Source: Scolanthus callimorphus
Taxonomy: Eukaryota; Cnidaria; Anthozoa; Actiniaria; Edwardsiidae
Direction of reading: 5' to 3'
Length of the DNA stretch: 64,000 bases
Assembly (NCBI GenBank): GCA_033964015.1
Contig: CM066922.1
Location: 26,096,961-26,160,960 of the forward strand
In this document: piece after piece, positions 1 through 11,882 of the stretch
How positions within the stretch are numbered: the first letter of the stretch is position 1
Layout: each line of letters starts with the position of its first letter
Made by a program: the position numbers and the translations under genes
The notes under the pieces: generated by a model
Told to the model about the DNA's origin: nothing
What the model saw: the letters and a program-made list of their open reading frames with translations, nothing else
Database searches by the model: none

Positions 1-297
1 ATGCTCTCCAATTTGCAGCTATATTCCTTCTTGAATTGAAATGATGCAATATATTGCTCGCTACATGTCCAAATTTGTTGAAAATCCCTTGAATTGTCCA
101 CTTTTTCCGCAGCTTTTCAAAGTAAATGCTTGCAAACTTTCTAGAGCTGTCAAAATCGACCAAAACGTGCTTATGCAAATCACCTATAAAGTTTGCGTGA
201 GTTTTGTCACGCACGCAGTTTTAAAACGCTAACACAACTTTTCTTATTGTTTTCCGACTGAAAATTCGGCAGGTTGCCTTGCTGGTATATACTAAAA

Positions 298-410
298 CAC
301 TTATTCTATTTCAATTTCGGTGGATAGTGGCTTTAGGAATATTTACCTCGAGCCTGCGGCTCTCGGTAAATATTCTGCCACTATCCACCTCAATTGAAAT
401 AGAATAAGTG
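298..410. repeat. Hairpin MITE
   Basis: Two arms of about 33 bases (298-330 and 378-410) are near-perfect inverted copies: the left begins CACTTATTCTATTTCAATT and the right ends with its complement. The spacer of about 45 bases is itself partly self-complementary (GAATATTTACC / GGTAAATATTC). No coding capacity. It abuts the satellite array and may have truncated it. The call as a MITE rests on structure only; the family is not recognised. Confidence 0.75.
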
Positions 411-1595
411 CTAAATATTATCTCGTGAAGGGAAGACTCTAAAACAACCAAACTTGGGTAGTGTTGTCTAGGTCACCAGAGGAGTGATGTCTAGTGGCCA
501 CGTGATGTGACGTCATCGATGACGTCATCTATGCTTGAAAAATTAATATCTTGTGAAGGGAACAGTCTAAAACAACCAAACTTGGGTAGTGTTGCCTAGG
601 TCACCAGAGGAGTGACGTCTAGTGGTCACGTGATGTGACGTCATCGATGACGTCATCTATGCTTGAAAAATTAATATCTCGTGAAGGGAAGACTCTAAAA
701 CAACCAAACTTGGGTAGTGTTGTCTAGGTCACCAGAGGAGTGATGTCTATTGGTCACGTGATGTGACGTCATCGATGACGTCATGTATGCTTGAAAAATT
801 AATATCTCGTGAAGGGAAGACTCTAAAACAACCAAACTCGGGTAGTGTTGTCTACGTCACCAGAGGAGTGATATCTAGTGGTCACGTGATGTGACGTCAT
901 CGATGACGTCATCTATGCTTGAAAAATTAATATCTCGTGAAGGGAAGACTCTAAAACAACCAAACTTGGGTAGTGTTGTCTAGGTCACCAGAGGAGTGAT
1001 GTATAGTGGTCACGTGATGTGACGTCATCGATGACGTCATCTATGCTTGAAAAATTAATATCTTGTGAAGGGAACAGTCTAAAACAACCAAACTTGGGTA
1101 GTGTTGTCTAGGTCACCAGAGGAGTGAAATATAGTGGTCACGTGATGTGACGTCATCGATGACGTCATCTATGCTTGAAAAATTAATATCTCGTGAAGGG
1201 AAGACTGTAAAACAACCAAACTTGGGTAGTGTTGTCTAGGTCACCAGAGGAGTGAAATATAGTGGTCACGTGATGTGACGTCATCGATGACGTCATCTAT
1301 GCTTGAAAAAATAATATCTCGCGAAGGGAAGGCTGTAAGACAACCAAACTTAGGTGGACTTGTCTAGGTCATAAGAGGAGCAAAACAACACAGTCACGTG
1401 ATGTGACGTCATCGATGACGTCATCTATGCTTGAAAAATTAATATCTTGTGAAGGGAACAGTCTAAAACAACCAAACTTGGGTAGAATTTTTTAGGTCAC
1501 CAGAGGAGCGGAACAAAATGATTACGTGATGTGACGTCACTGATGACGTCATCTATGTTTGAAAAATGTATTTCTCGTGAAGGGAAGGCTCCAAG
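411..1595. repeat. Satellite array, about 130-bp units
   Basis: About nine direct copies of a unit that reads TATCTCGTGAAGGGAAGACT, then ACAACCAAACTTGGGTAG, a CACGTG box and the 20-base palindrome TGACGTCATCGATGACGTCA. Units differ by a few substitutions; the last two are most diverged. A related array lies at 6838-7905 and a remnant at 52424-52520. No ORF of note. The array appears to be the inside of a non-autonomous element whose right end is at about 52570 and whose left end is missing here. Confidence 0.9.
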
Positions 1596-3607
1596 TTTTC
1601 GTATATTAAGGGAGTATTCGGACCAAGACGTCAGCTAAGTATGATTGTGGCGCTGCATGTTATGAAGTAGTATGGAGATGATAGGAAAAATAATTAAATA
1701 AAAAATAAAAATAAAAATAGGAAAACAAAAAGTGAAATTAAACTCCATAAATAAAGTAAAAACTAAGAAAAAGAATAATAATATAAAAAGCTTTTGTTAT
1801 GGTATATTAAAGGGATATTGGGACCGAGACATTACCTGTTGCTGGCTGATTATGATTGTGGTGTATTGTGTAAAGAAGCAGGATGAAGATGAAATAGGAT
1901 TTTTATAAATTTAAAATAAAGATAAGAATAAGAAAATAAATAAATAAAATTTTCGTTTTCGTATATTAAGGGAGTATTCGGACCAAGACGTCAGCTAAGT
2001 ATGATTGTGGCGCTGCATGTTATGAAGTAGTATGGAGATGATAGGAAAATAATTAAATAAAAACTAAAAATAAAAATAGGAAAACAAAAAGTGAAATTAA
2101 ACTCCATAAATAAAAGTAAAAACTAAGAAAAAGAATAATAATATAAAAAGCTTTTGTTATGGTATATTAAAGGAATATTGGGACCGAGACATTACCTGTT
2201 GCTGGCTGATTATGATTGTGGTGTATTGTGTAAAGAAGCAGGATGAAGATGAAAGGAGATTTTTATAAATTTAAAATAAAGATAAGAATAAGAAAATAAA
2301 TAAATAAAATTAAAACTATTTAAATAAAAATAAGAAAATAAGAAATAAAGAAAAAAGGAATAAATTAAGATAAAAAGTAAAAAGATAGGTATAGGGAATA
2401 AACAGGTGGAAAAATTAGTTGGGAATAAGAAAATGAATGTATTTCAAAATGGTAAATGAATGAAATATCTGAAGTAATAAATAAATAAATAAATGAATGA
2501 ATAGATAAAGATACTAGAGGGATGTCCTATGTGCGATGAATATAATTCATATACAGGATTTGTAAAATGAAATTACAGCACTTGAAGCCAACCAAGTGGT
2601 TCTCGAGATATCGCCAAAGCTATTTGTGTCACGCAACACCAGTTACGTATCTTAAACTTTCCGCAATTACCGCACAAGATGGCGTGCTTAAACGTGCTAA
2701 TATTAGCCTTGGAAAATGACCAATGGGCTCAAAATTTACCCAGGAAACATAATTATGTGAATTCTATATAGCCCCACCAGGCATACAGTGTAACAAGTTA
2801 ATTTGGAGAAATAAATTTCGTAACGTGACAAATGAAAACCAAGAATGGAGTGAAAAAAAAAAACGAATAAGACTTGCTAAAAGTTAGATTGTGTTTCGCT
2901 GTGTTTTGTTGTGCGTTTATGCGTGTTGAGCGTTTATGCGGTGTTGGCGGGATTTTACTTATACGTCAGTGTGATACGTTACAATGCTAAATGGGGGTGT
3001 GGTTGTGATATGACATATCTGGATGTAACATGGGGGAATTCGCTAGTTCCCAGCTAAAATGGAACGTGATGAGTGGAGAAGTTTTATCAGTAAAATAGAA
3101 GTGAAGAGTGATATGTGGGTGAAAAGATACACCGAGAGAGCAAAGGTGGAGTGCTATGTTGGGCGGGGAGCCTTTATGCTTAGATGACGGAAAGACAGAT
3201 GTCAGTGTAGTTATGCCTAGGAATGTTTGTTAGAGTAGATAATGCCTGTTTGAGTATACAAACGTTGCAGTGAAAGTTTAATCGCGTGCGCGTAGAACAG
3301 TAAGTGTGTGAAGGGTGACCGAGAAAGTTAACGAGAGTTGTGACTGAGCCGAAAGGGTAATGACCGTGGAGTGGTTTAAGAAGACTAAACGCTCAGGCCC
3401 CAAGTGTAAATTGAGGTCAAGCGGATGTTGAAATTAAAGTTGAAACCGAGGGTGAAGTGTAATGAGATATGAACGTTGGATAGCGTGTGTAAACCCCGAA
3501 ACACTGCGCGCGGGCGGGCACCTAAACGGAACAGAATGCTAATAACAAAATGTAAAGTAACTAAATGAGCTCATCTAGGACAAGGATGAAAGCACAAAAG
3601 ACCGATT
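1596..3607 (+). repeat. Left TIR of outer element
   Basis: Contains two direct copies of a unit of about 360 bases (1596-1955 and 1956 to about 2315), each starting TTTTCGTATATTAAGG, then very AT-rich DNA and a stretch similar to a GC-poor promoter region. TGCGGT at 2937-2942 is the undisturbed single-copy counterpart of the site that the Polinton duplicated in the other arm. The inner boundary at 3607 is where identity with the right arm stops. No gene. Confidence 0.85.
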
Positions 3608-5228
3608 CTAAGATGATCTCATCAGGGGGCGGCATCCAAGAACCTCGACTTTACTGGGGGAAAATAAAATAAGGGGGAGGCGAGGGAAGGGGGTGTAAAA
3701 GAAGACACAGGCAGCAAATTGCTACGAATGAAAGTAAAAAATACATAATTGTACGAGGGAGAGCCGCGGCGGTATTCTGTAAAGTCGACACACGTTTCGA
3801 AATACTAGGAATTCCACAGTATCTCGCCCCGACGTGTGGTTTTTTTTTGTGCTTTCCATAATGAAATAAATGGTTATGAAGGTGTTACCTTTTCCGTTCA
3901 TTTTTGAAGTAGGTGTTTTTATGTTTTCTTTCAATTAAAGTCGCTGGAATACTCTGCGTGTATATATTTCGCACTCACTGTTGAATATACACTGCGTGCG
4001 AACTATGCCCTGGTGTCTACTGTTCTTTGCTAATGGGGGCGGCGCAAATGTCAGATTTATGGAATATGATAAAGACAAGATATGTTGCAGTTGTGACGGA
4101 GGATATGTGTGTAAGGCAACTCTGTTTCTTGAGTGAAAAAATGACATGTTCTAAATGTCACTGAAATTGGTTGACCAATCAGAGTAGAGGCCCGAATGAA
4201 GGTGAAAATGTGGAGGGGATGTATGGGTTTCCTGTGTTAAACGAAAATCGTGTGTGAGAGACTGGGCGCGAAAAGGTCTAAAAATAGAGCGTAAAGATTG
4301 CCGTATAGCGTTCAATGGTTCAATGCCTGAAAGATGAGCTTTCTTCACTGATCGCAGAAACATACACGGACTGTTGTCGGAAATCAACGTTGCTTGATAA
4401 TGTTTGCAAATCAACAGACCAGCTGAGTGTAAAATTTATACTAACGAACTTAGAAGTGCCGATTCGAGAGCCGGGTTATCGTGGTCGTGCAATTAATCTT
4501 AAAAGTTGCCTGTTGTAAAATGTATGAAGAGTACCATGGTCGCCGCATACATACACCGTTTAATGGAAAAAGGGTTGCAGAGCACATGGACTAATACATG
4601 GAGTCTGATGCCGTATAAATGCTGAGTAATGGACTATTTACAATTCACAATAATTCTGGTATGTATTAACAATATATCTAAGTTTTAACTGTGCAATTAA
4701 AGTCAGGCTGTAAGCTTAATGATTGTGTATGACTTGTTCCCTGTAGAGTTCCCGACGTCATGTTATAGTATCCTTGTTTTTGCTTCAAGAAATTATCCGT
4801 AATGGTCCGATGAATAACATCCCTTCAAGATCCATACTGTGTTTCGGGTGAAAGTGACCGTGGTGTCATAAATTGAATGGTGTGTCTGAGGAATGAACTG
4901 ATACCTTCTTTCCCTAAGAGGACGTAGGTTATTGTTGTAATATTTTAATCCCTTGTTTCTACTTGAAGTAATTATCCGCAAAGGTCTGATGAATTATAAC
5001 CCAGAAGATCCATATCGAATTTCGGGCGAAAGTGACCATAGTTGCAGTAATAAAGAGTTGTTTCTTGGGTTTAGCTGTTGGCTTCTGTTTTAAAGCTACA
5101 TTGTTGATAGTGCTGTCATATTTTTATGCTTGTATATTATAAGTATTGTGTAGTGAGTCTTCTGTCTCAGGCTTCATTGAATATGTTTTCATGTTCCTGG
5201 AAGCTTGTGATGTATTTGTATATATAAT
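3608..5228. other. Non-coding interior of outer element
   Basis: No convincing gene. Two direct repeats of about 100 bases (about 4770-4870 and 4950-5045) share the order CTTGTTT, AATTATCCG, GATGAAT and AAGATCCATA followed by TTTCGGG(T/C)GAAAGTGACC. Short ORFs here have no recognisable features. Confidence 0.6.
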
Positions 5229-5367
5229 AGGACTCCATGCTGTCCAATTAAGAAAAATTTGGATGATTCAGAGGAACTCCAAAATTGGACGAGGCCGCAG
5301 GCCGAGTCCAATTTGGAGTTCCGAGGAATCATCCATTTTTTTCTTAATTGGACAAACATGGAGTCCT
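5229..5367. repeat. Hairpin MITE
   Basis: Near-palindrome: 5231-5252 (GACTCCATGCTGTCCAATTAAG) is matched by the inverted 5343-5365, with a second arm pair, GGAACTCC and GGAGTTCC, around a GGCCGCAGGCC centre. Related half-arms (CTGTCCAATT) continue at 5405-5470. Function none apparent. Confidence 0.75.
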
Positions 5368-6507
5368 GTTATTTATTAATTATATAACATCCATGTTCAA
5401 ACCCAAACTGTCCAATTTTAGCGCGAACTGTCCAATTAGAGCGCGCGCGATCCAATTAAAAAATAATTGGACGATTCAAGAAAAATCGATCTGCCGGCAC
5501 AATGGGATTTCGAGCTGGCTATATAATTAAATGCAGAATGGCCCCTAAATTTGTGTGTATTTAGTGTTGCTGTGTGTCATTGTTAGCAGTGAATTTTGTG
5601 TGTACAAGTATATCTTTGAGATTTTTGTGGCGTGAGAAAGCAGTGAGGGGTGGATTGGGAAATATGTGAGATAGCTCTGGGTCTGTAGAGATGAGGTTCC
5701 AGTTAAGACGCAGTGTATTGCCCATATCATGTGTGTTTTGGTTGAATGGAATTACAAAGGGAAGGGGTTGTGAGTGTGGGGAATGTTTTGGCTTTTCTAC
5801 GTTTTGTGAAAGGAGTTGTGCTTGTGAGAACTGAGTGGCTTGTGGAAACATTGAGTGATATGTGTGTTAGGGTATCCCTGGAGAGCAGTATGCATCTGAG
5901 TTTGTTTAGACTATGTTGTAACTCTTCGTCATCAGTGATTATTGTTCTGTAGCGTAGGGCCTGGCTATATATAGTTCCCTTCTTACAGGATGGGGGGTGA
6001 TGAGAGGAGTGATGTAGGAGTAAGGTGCTGTCAGTGGGTTTAATGTAAAGTGAAGACTTGAGGTTTCCGTCAGAGGTGATATGTATGTTGGTGTCCAGAA
6101 AGTTTATTTTTGTGTTGGAGTAATCATTTGTGAATTTTATGGTCTTGTGAAATGAGTTAATGTGTGTAAGAAAGGTTTTGAGTGCTGTTTCGCCATGTGT
6201 CCAGATGAGGAAGATGTCGTCAATGTATCTTAGCCATGTTAGGGGTAGGAGGTGATTTGGTGCATGTCTGAGTATGTTTTCTTCCAAGTCAGCCATGAAA
6301 AGGTTTGCATAGGAAGGTGCCATGCGGGTTCCCATGGCTGTGCCTATAAGCTGGAGGTAGTGTTGGTTGTTGAATGAGAAATAGTTGTTGCGAAGTATAT
6401 AGTGTAGAAACTGGAGAAAGACCGGAAGTGGTGGGCGGGTGTGGATAGGGGTTTTGGAAATTGCATTCATTGCTGTTTTAATTCCCTCAGAGTGTGGGAT
6501 GTTTGTA

Positions 6508-7982
6508 GCGGAGCTCCTGCGCGGGCCGAAGGCCCGCGCAAGCGGAGCCCCATACCTAAGGGAAAAACGTATAGTATACTATCGAGTTGATTTTTGAACG
6601 TCACGGGCATTATGGATCATTTTGATGACGTCATTGATGACGTAAGGGCACGTGACTTCAGTGTAGACTTCCTCTTATGGTCTTTCAAACTTTGTCCAAG
6701 TTTGGCTTCGTTAGAAGCTACCCTTCGGGAGATATGATTTTTTCTTTATTTTTCTGGTATTAAACCTATAGCGTACGCCGTCCGTCCGTCGTCCGTCCGT
6801 CCGTCCGTGTACACATGGGAACCCTGTGGTATGCAAAGAAAAAATTATATCTCCTCAAGGGAACATGCAAAGACAACCATACTTGGGATATTTTGTCAAT
6901 GCCACAAGGGGGGGGGGGGTGCTGTAACACGGACACGTGATGTGACGTCATCGATGACGTCATCTATGCTTGAAAAATCAATATCTCGTGAAGGGAAGAC
7001 TCTAAGACAACCAAACTTGGGTAGTGTAGTCTAGGCCACCAGATGAGCGAAATGAGGTGGTCACGTGATATGACGTCATCGATGACGTCATCTATGCTTG
7101 AAAAATCAATATCTCGTGAAGGGAAGACTCTAAGACAACAAAACTTGGGTAGTGTAGTCTAGGCCACCAGATGAGCGAAATGAGATGGTGACGTGATATG
7201 ACGTCATCGATGACGTCATCTATGCTTGAAAATCAATATCTCGTGAAGGGAAGACTCTAAGACAACAAAACTTGGGTAGTGTAGTCTAGGCCACCAGATG
7301 AGCGAAATGAGGTGGTCACGTGATATGACGTCATCGATGACGTCATCTACGCTTGAAAAATGAATATCTCATGAAAGGAAGACTCTAAACCAACCAAACT
7401 TGGGTAATGTAATCCAGGTCACTAGATGAGCGAAATGAAGTGGTCACATGATGTGACGTCATCGATGACGTAATCTATGCTTGAAAAATCAATATCTCGT
7501 GAAGGGAAGACTCTAAAACAACCAAACTTTGGTACTGTAGTCTAGGTCACCAGATGAGCGACATGAGGTTGCCACGTGATGTGACGTCATCGATGACGTC
7601 ATCTATATTTGAAAAATCAATATCTCGTGAAGGGAAGACTCTAAAACAACCAAACTTGGGTAGTATAGTCTAGGTCACCAGATGAGTGAAATGAGGTGGT
7701 CTCGTGATATGACGTCAGCGATGATGTCATCTATGCTTGAAAAATTTATATCTCGTGAAGGGAAGACTCTAAAACAACCAAACTTTGGTTGTGTAGTCTA
7801 GGTCACTAGATGAGCGAAATGAAGTGGTCACGTGATATGACGTCATCGATGACGTCATCTATGCTTGAAAAATTAATATCTCGTGAAGGGAAGACTCTAA
7901 AGCAACCATGTAAACCATTTATTCACACAGAACATTTTATAACCAGGAGCTCCGCTTTTAGCCAGTGGCTAAATCTATATAT
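6508..7982. mobile_element. TA-flanked non-autonomous element carrying satellite
   Basis: Starts GCGGAGCTCC followed by a GC hairpin (GCGCGGGCCGAAGGCCCGCG) and ends with GGAGCTCCGC about 40 bases before the right edge. TA at 6506-6507 is repeated at 7983-7984, and joining the flanks restores the reading of the split reverse transcriptase, so the boundaries are firm. The inside (6838-7905) is about eight 130-bp units of the same family as 411-1595. No protein gene. TA duplication fits Tc1/mariner-type mobilisation but no transposase is seen. Confidence 0.85.
6838..7905. repeat. Satellite array, about 130-bp units
   Basis: About eight units with the same order of motifs as 411-1595 (CTCGTGAAGGGAAGACTCTAA, CACGTGATATGACGTCATCG). 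These copies carry ATGAGCGAAATGA where the left array has GAGGAGTGATGTC, so the two arrays are distinct subfamilies. Confidence 0.9.
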
Positions 7983-9726
7983 TATATAAGGAGGTTACGT
8001 CTATTGTGACAAGTAGAGAATGTGCTGGGAGTTGGGTGGGGATTTTGAAAACTTCGTTGAGGAAGTGTGTGGTGTCCTTTATATATGAGGGTATTGTAGG
8101 TACTAGTTGTTTAAGAAAGGTGTCAACGAAAATGGACAGGTTTTCTGTGGGAGAGTCACACCCTGAGATAGTAGGCCTTCCAGGGGTGTTTTGTTTGTGA
8201 ATTTTAGGGAGCATGTAAAAAAAGTGGTGTGCGAGGTGGTTGCTTGGGGGAGAGGAAAGTGTGTAGGTTCTCGTCAATATAGTCCTCCTGTAAAAGGGTG
8301 TCAAGGTAGGTTTGAATAGAGGTTGTAAGTTGTGGTATGTTGTCCCTTGACATCTCCCTGTAGTGCTGTGTGTTTGTTAGCTGTCTGTTTGCTTCATGAA
8401 GGTACTTGTCTGTCTGCCACAGAACTATAGCCCCACCCTTATCTGCTGGTTTTATGATAGTGTCAGGGAGTTGAGAAAGTTCTAGAAGGGCTTGTCTTTG
8501 ACTGTGTGTTAGGTTTGTATATTTGGGTGTTTGAGAAGTTGCATGGTGGAGTTTCAGTTCTGTCCAGAGGTTAGTGGTGTAGATCCGGAGGGTGGGGTTA
8601 GAAGGTATAGGGGGATTCCAGTCACTAGGGTTGTGAAAGGGTTGGCGTGTGAAAGGTTTGTTTCTGAAGTGGTAGCGAAGGAACATGTTGCGTCTGAATT
8701 GGAGATATGATTGTTTTAGGGCATTAGGGGTGTGTGTTTGGGGGTTGGCACAAACTTGAGTCCTTTGTGGAGGACCTCAATTTGTGGTTCTGAAAGTTTG
8801 TGTTTTGTAAGGTTAACTATTGCCCTTTTGTGTGTTGTGTGCTTGAGCTTGTGTATGGCATGTTTCTTACGTTTGTTTTTTCCACCCTTTGTTTTATGTC
8901 TGGTATTTGTGTATTGTTTTGTAAGTAATGTGAGTGTGCGTATATGTGGATTGTGGGCTTCTTGTCTAGTGTGAGAGGAGTTATCTTCTGCTGTTGCTAG
9001 TCATTGTGTGTTGGTCTTAGTTCTTTTTGGGTTTTGTTCAGGTTGCTGCATTTTTCTTTTAGGCTTGGTTATAAAGTTTGGGGGATGGGCTCTGTAGTTG
9101 CTGTAGTAATTGTGGTGGATGATCTTTTTGTGTCTCCATTGTTCTGATTTTTCATTTGAGGGCGGTGTATGTGGGGGGGTGGGGGGTATGACCAAGGTGG
9201 CGTATGGAATGTTTTTAGTAGGTCTGCTTGTTGTTTGTGGTATGTTATTGTTGCTTGTGTCATTTCCATTGCTGCTTTGTGGATGATGTCAGAATATGTG
9301 AAGGCTAAAGGTGGGGTATTGATGTTGGTATTGGAGTCAGGTTTACAAGTGTTGTTGGGGGTAGGTTTCTGTCCATGAAGTATTGTAGGTAGTGTGCCTG
9401 TTCCTCGTGATCCTGTACTCACGTGTGCTTGTTTACGTTAATGCCGAGGAGTGCTTGGTTTTGTTGTAAATTGGGGGTTGGTAGTAGAGCTTGCTTAATG
9501 ATGGGATGTGTTTTATAGTTGTTGTTGTTGTTTGGGTAAGGTGTGTCCTGTTTAGTAGTTGTTTCTTGTTGGTGTTGGGGTGGGTGTGTCCGTGGGTGGG
9601 TTTTCCATTGACAGGTGTAGGGGGAAGGCCTGGCTTAACATTGCTTGCTGTTGTGTATTTGTTGTTGTATAAGGAGAATGTGTACAGTTCCTTAGTTGTT
9701 CCTTCCAGGGTTTGGGAGGTGTGTGT

Positions 9727-10398
9727 AATCGGTCTTTTGTGCTTTCATCCTTGTCCTAGATGAGCTCATTTAGTTACTTTACATTTTGTTATTAGCATTC
9801 TGTTCCGTTTAGGTGCCCGCCCGCGCGCAGTGTTTCGGGGTTTACACACGCTATCCAACGTTCATATCTCATTACACTTCACCCTCGGGTTTCAACTTTA
9901 ATTTCAACATCCGCTTGACCTCAATTTACACTTGGGGCCTGAGCGTTTAGTCTTCTTAAACCACTCCACGGTCATTACCCTTTCGGCTCAGTCACAACTC
10001 TCGTTAACTTTCTCGGTCACCCTTCACACACTTACTGTTCTACGCGCACGCGATTAAACTTTCACTGCAACATTTGTATACTCAAACAGGCATTATCTAC
10101 TCTAACAAACATTCCTAGGCATAACTACACTGACATCTGTCTTTCCGTCATCTAAGCATAAAGGCTCCCCGCCCAACATAGCACTCCACCTTTGCTCTCT
10201 CGGTGTATCTTTTCACCCACATATCACTCTTCACTTCTATTTTACTGATAAAACTTCTCCACTCATCACGTTCCATTTTAGCTGGGAACTAGCGAATTCC
10301 CCCATGTTACCTCCAGATATGTCATATCACAACCACACCCCCATTTAGCATTGTAACGTATCACACTGACGTATAAGTAAAATCCCGCCAACACCGCA
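9727..10398 (-). repeat. Right TIR of outer element, inner part
   Basis: Reverse complement of about 2937-3607. It is cut at 10398 by the Polinton and resumes at 51083. Between this TIR and the broken reverse transcriptase, 9441-9726 holds nothing that I can call. Confidence 0.85.
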
Positions 10399-10834
10399 AG
10401 TAGTAAGCTGATGGGAAGATTTTTACCTGAATCGGTTAAACGTTTAACCGATCGAATTTTTCACAAAATTGTGATTGGTCGAGAGAACAATGGTTGTCAA
10501 AACAAGCAACGTGATTGGTCGAGAGAACAATGGGAGTCGAAGGTCACGCACACAACGCAAAAAACGTGACAAATCGCAACATTTTTTACCTGAATCGGTT
10601 AAACGCATAATTAATGAGCATGATGGGGCCATTTTTACCTGAATCGGTTAAACGCATAATCAACGGAATTTTTCACAAAAATTCAGGTAAAATGTTTACC
10701 CGACGGAATTTAATCAATGACTTGATTCAGGTAAAACGTTTACCCGACGGAATTTTTCACAAAAATCGCGATTGGTCGAGAGAACAATGGAGGTCAAAGG
10801 TCACGCCAAAGAGTAACGCAAAGGGATCACACAA
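10399..10834 (+). repeat. Left Polinton TIR
   Basis: 436 bases that match 50640-51076 inverted with a few substitutions. It is built from iterated motifs: ACCTGAATCGGTTAAACG (several copies, one forming the palindrome CGGTTAAACGTTTAACCG), TTTACCCGACGGAATTT, and GATTGGTCGAGAGAACAATGG (three copies). Such iterons are plausible binding sites for integrase or replication proteins; that is inference. Confidence 0.95.
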
Positions 10835-10860
10835 CGCAATAACGTGGTCAATTTTTTATT

Positions 10861-11061
10861 TTAAAGGTTTACACTTTGCGTTCTTTGTTTTTTACAGAAT
10901 GCATGATAGAATGCATTACCATAGATCAGTAGAATGTAAGCAAGTAAAAACATAATTAATCCATAAAGCGTCCATACAGTAACCAATGTAACGTTGTGCA
11001 TGTCGATGCAGTAACAAGGAGTCATCGGATAAAGAATTCCTTTTGCATTACAAACTTTCAT
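10861..11061 (-). CDS. Small membrane protein
   Basis: 66 codons. One strong hydrophobic segment at about residues 23-47 (VTLVTVWTLYGLIMFLLAYIL) follows a Cys-containing N-terminus, and the tail is basic. Its start overlaps the stop of the next upstream gene (11058-11285) as ATGA, and that gene overlaps 11282-11545 in the same way, so three ORFs form one tight minus-strand unit. No family recognised. Small membrane proteins are common accessory products of such viruses, but the role is unknown. Confidence 0.6.
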   Translation of the reverse strand: MKVCNAKGILYPMTPCYCIDMHNVTLVTVWTLYGLIMFLLAYILLIYGNAFYHAFCKKQRTQSVNL

Positions 11062-11285
11062 CTTGTCTTGTCTTTACAAGAGCGGTTGCATCCAACAACT
11101 GAACAGTATAGTAGGAATCCAATGATTATAATACACAAGAGGGTAAAAGTGATAATTTGTGGTAGTAAATCTTTAGCCACTCTATCCGGGTAACATAGGC
11201 ATAGCCAATCTAAAAGATCGTACTGTTCTAGGCAGAAGGTAACAGACATAGCACCTCCCGTTTTAACTCGTTCGGTTACGTTCAT
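11058..11285 (-). CDS. Small membrane protein
   Basis: 75 codons. A hydrophobic segment at about residues 43-62 (LPQIITFTLLCIIIIGFLLY) is followed by a Cys- and Lys-rich tail; the N-terminal part carries several Cys. Stop and start overlap both neighbours (ATGA junctions at 11058-11061 and 11282-11285). No family recognised. Confidence 0.6.
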   Translation of the reverse strand: MNVTERVKTGGAMSVTFCLEQYDLLDWLCLCYPDRVAKDLLPQIITFTLLCIIIIGFLLYCSVVGCNRSCKDKTR

Positions 11286-11545
11286 GATGACTTGTCTGGG
11301 GAATTCACAAAACTGATGGGCCAGGCGGGGCTGCTTGTGTAGTAGATATAGTGTTTTGGATCACTGCTCGGAACAGTTTCAGGCGGCAGGATGTTTGCAC
11401 TCCATACTTGTTTCGGCAACAACGGTTGTCTGGTTGCTTTTACCTTGTCTTGTGAAGCCCCTTTTAATACTTTGTTGGGCGGTTGCATTGCTGTGGTGGT
11501 GGTGGCGTCTCGCTTGCTGGCCATGATTGCGGTTAGAATGAGCAC
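11282..11545 (-). CDS. Unknown small protein
   Basis: 87 codons. Low-complexity Thr/Lys-rich N-terminus followed by a Pro/Ser-rich region; no membrane segment. It is first in the three-gene minus-strand unit. A TATA-like run (TATAAAAAAA on the minus strand, about 11591-11603) lies about 50 bases upstream of the start. M8 is an alternative start. Function unknown. Confidence 0.5.
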   Translation of the reverse strand: MLILTAIMASKRDATTTTAMQPPNKVLKGASQDKVKATRQPLLPKQVWSANILPPETVPSSDPKHYIYYTSSPAWPISFVNSPDKSS

Positions 11546-11714
11546 CGAGCGTGTTTTTTAAATAGCTTCAGGTTTACCCGATGAGCTCAACAGTTTTTTT
11601 TATAGGTGCGTGGATAGTAAATATGGAGCTCGGTTAATTTTGTTCGGTATCGTCGTAACCGCCATATCAGGGTCAAGTTAGAACAGCAGCACACGTTGTA
11701 TCGATTTCGAAGAG

Positions 11715-11882
11715 TTAAATTTTTTCTAGGTAATCAATTTCTGCCGTATACCAGTTAAGTTTTTCTTCTGGAGTTAACTGGTTGTGTAGTTGAGTCTCCA
11801 AAATCCAAACAGTTAAAAATACGACGGCAATGATTAAAATTATTGATCCAACGACGTAAAAAGTTACCCAGCACTCGTCCAT
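11715..11882 (-). CDS. Small membrane protein
   Basis: 55 codons. Starts MDECWVTFYVVG, with a membrane segment covering about residues 6-30, then an acidic/polar tail (about QLTPEEKLNW). It overlaps the end of the next upstream gene (11864-12187) by about 19 bases. Not recognised. Position and shape suggest it is co-expressed with the PPxY membrane protein. Confidence 0.55.
   Translation of the reverse strand: MDECWVTFYVVGSIILIIAVVFLTVWILETQLHNQLTPEEKLNWYTAEIDYLEKI

Larger units (their letters stand above)
5545..9440 (-). pseudogene. Penelope-like reverse transcriptase, broken
   Basis: Minus-strand pieces make a decayed Penelope-like element (PLE). The 9069-9422 and 8204-8974 pieces hold the N-terminal region, including the IKPADKGGAIV motif. 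The 7975-8304 piece has MLPKIHK and ends at LLVTIDVTSLY. After an inserted element, 5727-6470 resumes with NIPHSEG, GTAMGTRMAPSYANLFM, the catalytic YIDDIF and the KPTDSTLLLHHSSHHP stretch. A frame change near 5750 leads to a last piece ending about 5561 in the RxxNLxDxLVxT motif that in complete PLEs precedes the GIY-YIG nuclease. That nuclease is absent, so the 3' part is lost. Family assignment is from these motifs; I am confident it is PLE and that it is dead. Confidence 0.85.

Noticed and set aside
411..1595. CRISPR array
   Set aside because: Units are about 130 bases of near-uniform repeat without unique spacers, in eukaryotic DNA.
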